Positions 58,874-64,000 of a stretch of 64,000 nt of DNA are shown here, one piece after another (the first letter of the stretch is position 1; each line of letters opens with the position of its first letter). The stretch comes from Nakamurella deserti. Lineage in GTDB: Bacteria; Actinomycetota; Actinomycetes; Mycobacteriales; Nakamurellaceae. The notes beneath the pieces are model-generated. The model was not told the origin of the DNA. It saw nothing but the letters and a program-made list of their open reading frames with translations, and ran no database searches. Location: assembly GCF_003260015.1 (NCBI RefSeq), contig NZ_QCXS01000002.1:1426001-1490000 (forward strand), read 5' to 3'. The position numbers and the translations under genes are program-made.

Positions 58874-59990
58874 GGTCAAGGTCAGCAAGCTGTTCAAGCA
58901 GTTCGGCGACAACGTCGTACTCAAGGAGAACAGCTTCACCATCAAGGACGGTGAGTTCTTCACCCTCCTGGGGCCGTCCGGCTGCGGGAAGTCGACCACC
59001 CTGAACTGCATCGCCGGTCTGGAGGACCCCACCGGCGGCACCATCGAAGTCGACGGCGTCACCTTCGTCGACAAGTCGAGGAAGGTGTTTCTCAACCCCG
59101 AGGAGCGCAACCTCGGCATGGTCTTCCAGTCCTACGCGCTGTGGCCGCACATGACCATCGAGGCGAACCTGGCGATGCCGCTGAAGATCCGCAAGATCAG
59201 CAAGGCCGATCAGGCCACGATGATCCACGACGCCCTGCAGAAGGTCGGCCTGGATCACCTGAAAGACCGCTATCCCCACCAGATGTCGGGTGGTCAGCAG
59301 CAGCGCGTCGCGCTGGCCCGCGCTCTGGTCTACTCCCCCCGGGTGCTGCTGCTCGACGAGCCGTTGTCCAACCTCGACGCCAAGCTGCGCGAGCAGGCCC
59401 GCGCGTGGCTCAAGCGGCTGCAGGCCGATCTGGGCATCACCACCGTCTACGTCACCCACGACCAGGACGAGGCGCTGGCCCTGTCGGACCGCATCGCGGT
59501 GATGTCGGGCGGCAACATGCTGCAGATCGGCAGCCCCACCGAGATCTACGAAACCCCCGCCGCCGCCGAGGTCGCCGCGTTCGTCGGACGCTGCAACTTC
59601 CTCACCGGCGAGGTCCAGCACCGCGCCGGCGACCACATCCTGATCAAGCTCGACTGCAGCGGCGACGTCGTGGAGGTCCAGAGCACCAAGACCGCCGGCG
59701 TCGGCGACAAGGTGACGGTCGCGATCCGCCCCGAGCGCCTCGAGGTGCTCCCGCGGGGGGCGGCCGCCGACGGCAATGTGCTCATCACCGAGGTCCTCAC
59801 CAGCGCCTACGTCGGCGCCCGTTACGAATATGACCTCAAGCTCGGAAACCACGCCGTGCAGGCCCTTTCGGCTCGCGGCGGTCTCAACGGCGCGGTGCAT
59901 CTGACCTTCCAACCCGCCGACGCCCTGCTGTTCACCGAGACGGTGGTGCTGTCCGCCGAAGCCGAAGAGCTGATGACCGTCGGGGTCTGA
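58866..59990 (+). CDS. ABC transporter ATP-binding protein (FbpC/PotA-like)
   Basis: A 374-residue ATPase. Walker A is LGPSGCGKSTTLN, the Q-loop is in LGMVFQSYALWPHM, and signature MSGGQQQRVALARALV precedes Walker B LLLLDEPLSNLDA. The H-loop is VYVTHDQDEALALSD. A C-terminal TOBE-like regulatory domain (about 240-374, VTVAIRPERLEVL) is present as in PotA/FbpC. The start overlaps the permease stop by eight bases. Confidence 0.94.
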   Translation: MPEVKVSKLFKQFGDNVVLKENSFTIKDGEFFTLLGPSGCGKSTTLNCIAGLEDPTGGTIEVDGVTFVDKSRKVFLNPEERNLGMVFQSYALWPHMTIEANLAMPLKIRKISKADQATMIHDALQKVGLDHLKDRYPHQMSGGQQQRVALARALVYSPRVLLLDEPLSNLDAKLREQARAWLKRLQADLGITTVYVTHDQDEALALSDRIAVMSGGNMLQIGSPTEIYETPAAAEVAAFVGRCNFLTGEVQHRAGDHILIKLDCSGDVVEVQSTKTAGVGDKVTVAIRPERLEVLPRGAAADGNVLITEVLTSAYVGARYEYDLKLGNHAVQALSARGGLNGAVHLTFQPADALLFTETVVLSAEAEELMTVGV

Positions 59991-60083
59991 CCCGGCGTCC
60001 AGGTTCTTCACGGGCGGCCCGCCGCCCGCTGCCGGTCTGCCCCCGGCCCCGCACCCGACTTCACCTCCTCGAAAGGCCCCTCT

Positions 60084-61175
60084 ATGAGCACCAGTCAGCG
60101 AACCGATCAGTACAACCTCGGCGTCCTCTACGGCGACGGCATCGGACCGGAGATCGTGCCGTCCTCGGTGGCGATCGTGGACGCAGCGTTCGACGCCGCT
60201 GGCCTGCAGCCGGTGAAGTGGGTCGAGCTGCCGCTCGGCGCCGCCGCCATCGAATCACACAGCGCCCACACACCCACCGAAACCCTCGACGCCCTCGCTG
60301 ATCTCGACGGCTGGCTGCTCGGACCGCACGACAGCGCCTCCTACCCGGAGCCCTACAAGTCGCAGCTCAACCCGTCGGGCACCATCCGCAAACACTTCGG
60401 GCTCTACGCCAACATCCGGCCCGCGAAGGCCCTCGAGGGCGGCAACTCGGTCGTCCCCGGTACCGATCTGGTCATCGTCCGGGAGAACACCGAGGGCTTC
60501 TACGCCGACCGCAACACCTTCGCCGGCACCGGCGAGTTCATGCCCACCCCGGATGTGGCGATCGCCATGGGCATCATCACCCGCCAGGCCACCGAGAAGA
60601 TCGCCACCTCGGCGTTCGAGCTGGCGATGCGCCGGGACAAGCACGTCACCATCGTGCACAAGGCCAACGTCCTCAAGCTCACCACGGGGCTGTTCCGCGA
60701 CGTCTGCCGGGAGGTCGCCGCGAACTACCCCGAGGTCCGCGTGGACGACTTCCACATCGACGCGATGACCGTGCACCTGGTACGCAAGGCCGACAAGTTC
60801 GACGTGCTGGTCACCGAGAACATGTTCGGCGACATCCTCTCCGACCTGGCCGGTGAGATCGCCGGCTCGCTGGGGATCGCCCCGTCGCTGAACTCCTCCG
60901 AAACCCACGCCATGGCCCAGGCCGCCCATGGATCCGCCCCCGACATCGCCGGCCGCAACATCGCCAACCCGATCGCGATGATCCTGTCCAGCGCCATGCT
61001 GCTGGACTGGCTGGGCGCCAAGTACGACGACAACCGAGTCCGCGACGCGGCCGCCCGCGTCGAAAAGGGCGTGTTCGACGCGGTCCGCTCCGGCGCCAGC
61101 ACCGGCGACCTCGGAGGATCCGCCTCCACCACCGAGTTCACCGACGCCGTGGTGACCGCGATCAAGGCCGGCTGA
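60084..61175 (+). CDS. Isocitrate/isopropylmalate-dehydrogenase-family enzyme (tartrate/malate-dehydrogenase-like)
   Basis: A 363-residue beta-decarboxylating dehydrogenase. The N-terminal GVLYGDGIGPEIV and the substrate region IRPAKALEG lead to RENTEGFYADRN (the Glu-Asn-Thr-Glu-Gly signature of ICDH/tartrate types). The metal site is VTENMFGDILSDLAGEIAGS, and AAHGSAPDIAGRNIANPIAM is the nucleotide-binding end. In a four-carbon acid pathway it could oxidise and decarboxylate a threonate/tartrate intermediate, the role PdxA2-type enzymes have elsewhere. ATG 60084 has AAGG upstream. It starts 94 bases after the ATPase gene. Confidence 0.88.
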   Translation: MSTSQRTDQYNLGVLYGDGIGPEIVPSSVAIVDAAFDAAGLQPVKWVELPLGAAAIESHSAHTPTETLDALADLDGWLLGPHDSASYPEPYKSQLNPSGTIRKHFGLYANIRPAKALEGGNSVVPGTDLVIVRENTEGFYADRNTFAGTGEFMPTPDVAIAMGIITRQATEKIATSAFELAMRRDKHVTIVHKANVLKLTTGLFRDVCREVAANYPEVRVDDFHIDAMTVHLVRKADKFDVLVTENMFGDILSDLAGEIAGSLGIAPSLNSSETHAMAQAAHGSAPDIAGRNIANPIAMILSSAMLLDWLGAKYDDNRVRDAAARVEKGVFDAVRSGASTGDLGGSASTTEFTDAVVTAIKAG

Positions 61176-61250
61176 CCGGGCCACCCCACGTCCGCGGGTC
61201 GGCCTCACCCCCGACCCGCGGGCCCTCACCACCTGAGAGAAGGCACGACC

Positions 61251-61973
61251 GTGAGCACTGGCGCACACACCACCGGCACCGCCCCCACCCCTGATCGGCA
61301 GTTCACGGTCGCGCTCATCCACGCCACCCCCGCGGCGATGGCACCCGGGCAGGCCGCGTTCGCCGACCGGTTCCCGGAAGCCACGGTGTGGAACCTCCTC
61401 GACGACCTGCTGATCACCCAGGCCAACGACGCCGGAGGGGTCACTGAACCCCTCGCCGGCCGGATGCGCACCCTGATCAACCACGCGATCGCCGGCGGCG
61501 CCGACGGGGTGCTGCTGTCCTGCTCGATGTACGGGCCAGTCACCGGCACTGTCACACCCGTACCGGCCATCCCGGTCCTCGGCTCCGACGAAGCACTTTT
61601 CGCCGCCGTCACCGACCTCCGCCCCGCCCATGTCACGGTTCTCGGACCGATGCAGACACCCGTGAACGACACCGTCGAGCGACTTCGCTCCTACTTGCGC
61701 AGCCGCGGGCTGACCCCGGAGATCAGCGGCGCGGTGGTGGCCGGGGCGGTGCAAGCCACCACCGCCGGTGACCGGGAGGGGCTGGAGGCCGCCGTGGTCG
61801 CCGCCGCACGCGCTGCCGAAGACGGCACCGATGTCATTGTGCTCGGTCAGTTCTCACTCGCCCCCGCTGCGGCCGCAACCGCGGCCGCCGTCCGGATTCC
61901 TGTGTTGAGCCCGCCCCAGCTCGCAGCCGACGTGCTGAGATCGCAGCTGCTGAAGTCCGGAGTGACCCAGTGA
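61251..61973 (+). CDS. Aspartate/glutamate racemase family protein
   Basis: A 240-residue protein of the Asp/Glu/hydantoin racemase superfamily, which also contains maleate isomerase and arylmalonate decarboxylase. The first catalytic Cys is in GVLLSCSMYGPVTG. At the second position the sequence is VIVLGQFSLAPAA, where a Cys would be expected, so only one of the two cysteines is present. That pattern occurs in decarboxylases and some isomerases of the superfamily rather than true racemases. GTG 61251 has GAGAGAAGG upstream. The stop overlaps the kinase start. Confidence 0.78.
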   Translation: MSTGAHTTGTAPTPDRQFTVALIHATPAAMAPGQAAFADRFPEATVWNLLDDLLITQANDAGGVTEPLAGRMRTLINHAIAGGADGVLLSCSMYGPVTGTVTPVPAIPVLGSDEALFAAVTDLRPAHVTVLGPMQTPVNDTVERLRSYLRSRGLTPEISGAVVAGAVQATTAGDREGLEAAVVAAARAAEDGTDVIVLGQFSLAPAAAATAAAVRIPVLSPPQLAADVLRSQLLKSGVTQ

Positions 61974-63244
61974 ACGGCCCGCTGATCGGATGCATCGCCG
62001 ACGATTACACGGGCGGCACCGACGTTGCCGCCGCGTTGCGCCGCGTCGGGCTCACGACGGTGTTGTTGTTCGGACCGCCCGACGACGACCAACCCCTCCT
62101 CGACTGCAATGCGGTGGTGGTGGCATTGAAGACCCGCACCGTCGCCGCCGCCGACGCGGTCGAGCAGACGCTGGAGGTATACCGGTGGCTGCAGCGCCAC
62201 GGTGCCCAGCGCACATACTTCAAGTACTGCTCGACGTTCGACTCCACCGACGACGGCAACATCGGCCCAGTGACCGACGCGCTGCTGGACGCCGCCGACG
62301 CCGCGGTGACCCTGATCTGCCCGGCGTCACCCGAACACGGCCGCACCACCTACCTGGGTCACCACTTCGTCGGCGCCGCGCTGCTGTCGGAATCCTCGAT
62401 GCGCCACCACCCCCTGACCCCGATGACCGACCCGAACCTGGTGCGGGTGCTCTCCCGTCAGACCCCCCACCGGGTGGGGCTGCTATCCGCGGCCACCACG
62501 CGGCAGGGCCCAGCCACCGCCGAGGCCGCCGTCGCCGCTCTCGTCGCCGACGGCGTGCGACACATCGTCGTCGACATCATCGACGACGAGGATCTTCTGG
62601 TCGCCGCTCAAGCCGGTCGGGACATGTCCGTACTCACCGGCGGCGCCGGTCTGGCCCGGGCTCTCGGCACGGTCCTGCGTGAGGTCGCGGTCGCCGGAGC
62701 CACCAGCGACGATACGCACGCCACGCTGCCGGGCGGGCCCGGGCTGATCCTGGCCGGCAGCTGCTCGGTCACCACCCTCGGGCAGGTCGCCGCGGCCAAG
62801 GCCGTGTTTCCCGCCTACCGGCTGGATCCGGCCGCCACCCCCGACCCGCAGCAGCTGCTGGAATCAGCTACCCGGTGGCTTCACGACAACCTCGGCAAAG
62901 GACCGGTCCTCATCTACTCCTCCGCCGACGCCGAGCAGCGCGTCGCCGCGGTCGCCGCGATGGGACCCGAGACCGCAGAGATTCTCGAGCGCACCCTCGG
63001 GCGGCTCGCCGCCACCGCCGTAGACCTTGGGATCCGCCGCGTCGTCGTCGCCGGCGGCGAGACCTCCGGGGCGGTCACCAACGCCCTGAACGTGCGCACC
63101 GTTCTCGTCGCCGGGGAAGCCGACACCGGAGTGCCGTGGTGCATCACCACCGACCCCGGCAGACCGCTGGTCCTGCTGTTGAAGTCCGGCAATTTCGGCC
63201 GCCCCGACCTTCTCGTGCGGGCCATGGAAGGAACCACCTCGTGA
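61970..63244 (+). CDS. Four-carbon acid sugar kinase family protein (OtnK/DUF1537)
   Basis: A 424-residue kinase of the DUF1537 family, characterised members of which phosphorylate 3- or 2-oxo-tetronates. The N-terminal domain is marked by IADDYTGGTDVAAAL and YFKYCSTFDSTDDGNIGPVT, both family signatures. The C-terminal nucleotide-binding domain has VVVAGGETSGAVTNAL and a final KSGNFGRPDL. GTG 61970 overlaps the racemase-like stop by four bases, and the stop overlaps the aldolase start. It therefore likely makes a 4-phospho-oxotetronate for the adjacent aldolase. Confidence 0.92.
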   Translation: MNGPLIGCIADDYTGGTDVAAALRRVGLTTVLLFGPPDDDQPLLDCNAVVVALKTRTVAAADAVEQTLEVYRWLQRHGAQRTYFKYCSTFDSTDDGNIGPVTDALLDAADAAVTLICPASPEHGRTTYLGHHFVGAALLSESSMRHHPLTPMTDPNLVRVLSRQTPHRVGLLSAATTRQGPATAEAAVAALVADGVRHIVVDIIDDEDLLVAAQAGRDMSVLTGGAGLARALGTVLREVAVAGATSDDTHATLPGGPGLILAGSCSVTTLGQVAAAKAVFPAYRLDPAATPDPQQLLESATRWLHDNLGKGPVLIYSSADAEQRVAAVAAMGPETAEILERTLGRLAATAVDLGIRRVVVAGGETSGAVTNALNVRTVLVAGEADTGVPWCITTDPGRPLVLLLKSGNFGRPDLLVRAMEGTTS

Positions 63245-63870
63245 GCATCCCCAACACCGCCCAGGGCATCGCGACCCTCGGCAAGTCCTTCTTCGATCGT
63301 GGTCTGACCTTCGGTCGCACCGGCAACATCAGCGTCCGCGACGGCGACCGAGTCGTACTCACCCCCACCGGCGGCAGTCTCGGCTCGCTGTCCGCCGCCG
63401 ACATGTCGGTCATCGACCTCGCCGGACACCACGTCGACGGGGCCAAGCCGTCGAAGGAGGCGTTCCTGCACGCCGCGGTGTACCGCTCCCGACCGGACAC
63501 CAACGCCGTGGTGCACCTGCACTCCACCTACTCGGTCGCGGTGTCCGTGCTGGCCGACCTGGACCCGCATGACCTGCTGCCCCCGCTCACCGCCTACTAC
63601 GTGATGCGTGTCGGCACGCTGCCGCTGATCCCCTACCACGCACCCGGCGACGACTCGTTGGAGCCATTGGCGGAGCAGGTGGCCGCCGGGCACCACGCGT
63701 TCCTGCTGGCCAACCACGGCCCGGTCGTTGCCGGGGCGGACCTCGCATCGGCCGCCGACGCGGTCGAGGAACTGGAGGAGACCGCCAAGCTGTACCTGCT
63801 GCTGCACGGGCACCGCACCCGCCCCCTCACCCAAGCGCAGTTCACCGCCCTGCAGGCGCGTAACCGGTGA
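63241..63870 (+). CDS. Class II aldolase/adducin family protein (OtnC-like)
   Basis: A 209-residue zinc-dependent aldolase/epimerase-fold protein. The phosphate-binding GRTGNISVRDGDRVVLTPTG is followed by the catalytic Glu in PSKEAFLHAAVY, the zinc-binding HLHSTYSVAVS, and the second His site LLANHGPVVAG. In the oxo-tetronate pathway, OtnC-type aldolases decarboxylate 3-oxo-tetronate 4-phosphate to dihydroxyacetone phosphate and CO2. GTG 63241 overlaps the kinase stop, and the stop overlaps the next start (GTGA at 63867). Confidence 0.92.
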   Translation: MSIPNTAQGIATLGKSFFDRGLTFGRTGNISVRDGDRVVLTPTGGSLGSLSAADMSVIDLAGHHVDGAKPSKEAFLHAAVYRSRPDTNAVVHLHSTYSVAVSVLADLDPHDLLPPLTAYYVMRVGTLPLIPYHAPGDDSLEPLAEQVAAGHHAFLLANHGPVVAGADLASAADAVEELEETAKLYLLLHGHRTRPLTQAQFTALQARNR

Positions 63871-64000
63871 CCACCACCGTGGACACACGACAGCTGACCG
63901 CCTTCGGCTCGCGGGTGCTGCAGGCACTCGACGTGCCCCGCGCCGACGCCGACCTGGTCAGCGACAGCCTCGTCACCGCCGACATCTGGGGACATCCCTC
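63867..64000 (+). CDS. Malate/L-lactate dehydrogenase family protein (3' end outside window)
   Basis: Only the first 44 codons are visible. RQLTAFGSRVLQALDVPRAD and SLVTADIWGHPS match the N-terminal helices of the Ldh2 (malate/lactate/ureidoglycolate dehydrogenase) family, including the conserved GHPS before the catalytic His outside the window. GTG 63867 overlaps the aldolase stop (GTGA). It would be an NAD-dependent 2-hydroxyacid oxidoreductase for the first or a side step of the acid-sugar pathway. Confidence 0.72.
   Translation, partial: MTTTVDTRQLTAFGSRVLQALDVPRADADLVSDSLVTADIWGHP

Noticed and set aside
60255-61754. 499-codon minus-strand open frame
   Set aside because: Gly/Val/Asp-rich antisense of the dehydrogenase and racemase-like genes.

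Overview
The window is high-GC DNA with frequent GTG and TTG starts, four-base start/stop overlaps (ATGA, GTGA), twin-arginine and lipobox leaders, and actinobacterial families (DUF3618, GlxA-like copper oxidase next to a cellulose-synthase-like protein, LAL-type LuxR regulators). It is most likely a chromosomal segment of an actinomycete; a Nakamurella/Frankineae-type organism is a guess, not something shown. I saw no transposase, integrase, phage gene or CRISPR array.

Layout. (1) 1-5526: a tightly coupled sugar-catabolic operon: RbsA-type ABC ATPase (5' end outside the window), SIS isomerase, FGGY kinase, transaldolase-family aldolase, ribulose-phosphate-epimerase-like protein and a second SIS isomerase, followed by a decayed FGGY kinase on the other strand. 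(2) 6563-7567: a GAF-GGDEF diguanylate cyclase, then about 1.4 kb without a recognisable gene. (3) 8948-18812: a surface-glycan locus: GtrA-like membrane protein, secreted PA14/galactose-oxidase-like/excalibur protein, cellulose-synthase-like GT2, GT39/ArnT-like transferase and two GH26-like hydrolases. (4) 19444-25064: a 1000-residue LAL regulator and a rifampin-phosphotransferase/PEP-synthase-like protein flanked by two copies of a repeat. (5) 25399-44562: mostly housekeeping and detoxification genes: DUF2254 protein, two zinc alcohol/formaldehyde dehydrogenases with a DJ-1/PfpI protein, trmL, MscS-like channel, transglutaminase, Baeyer-Villiger-type monooxygenase, HNH protein, adenosine deaminase, FAD monooxygenase, EcsC protein, tRNA-Lys, carboxylate-amine ligase, phospholipase A2, DUF985 cupin, amidohydrolase, L,D-transpeptidase and DUF3618 protein. 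(6) 44650-45270: bcp and an unusual short tRNA with a UAG anticodon, then about 0.9 kb without genes. (7) 46185-50526: a compact acyl-activation and reduction module: Sfp-type phosphopantetheinyl transferase, fatty-acyl-AMP ligase, and a carrier-thioester reductase protein. (8) 50804-64000: a divergent catabolic locus built around a GntR regulator. The leftward arm is GntR, MFS permease, RraA-like, ABM monooxygenase, cupin and aldehyde dehydrogenase. The rightward arm is an Fe3+/polyamine-type ABC importer, isopropylmalate/tartrate-dehydrogenase-like enzyme, Asp/Glu racemase-like protein, four-carbon-acid-sugar kinase, class II aldolase and a malate/lactate dehydrogenase cut by the window end.

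How they work together. Region 1 looks like import, phosphorylation, isomerisation/epimerisation and aldol cleavage of one sugar that I cannot name. Region 3 looks like synthesis, oxidation and trimming of an extracellular polysaccharide, related to but different from the Streptomyces CslA-GlxA system. Region 7 would load an acyl chain on a carrier and release it reductively. Region 8 would import and degrade a four-carbon sugar acid under a regulator whose probable operators (core ATAGCCTAT) sit on the promoters of both arms.

The less expected observations are the degenerate second carrier domain in region 7, a ~46-bp repeat present three times with exactly conserved internal spacing, the class-I-shaped UAG-anticodon tRNA, and the PA14/excalibur version of the copper-radical oxidase with all its metal ligands kept.
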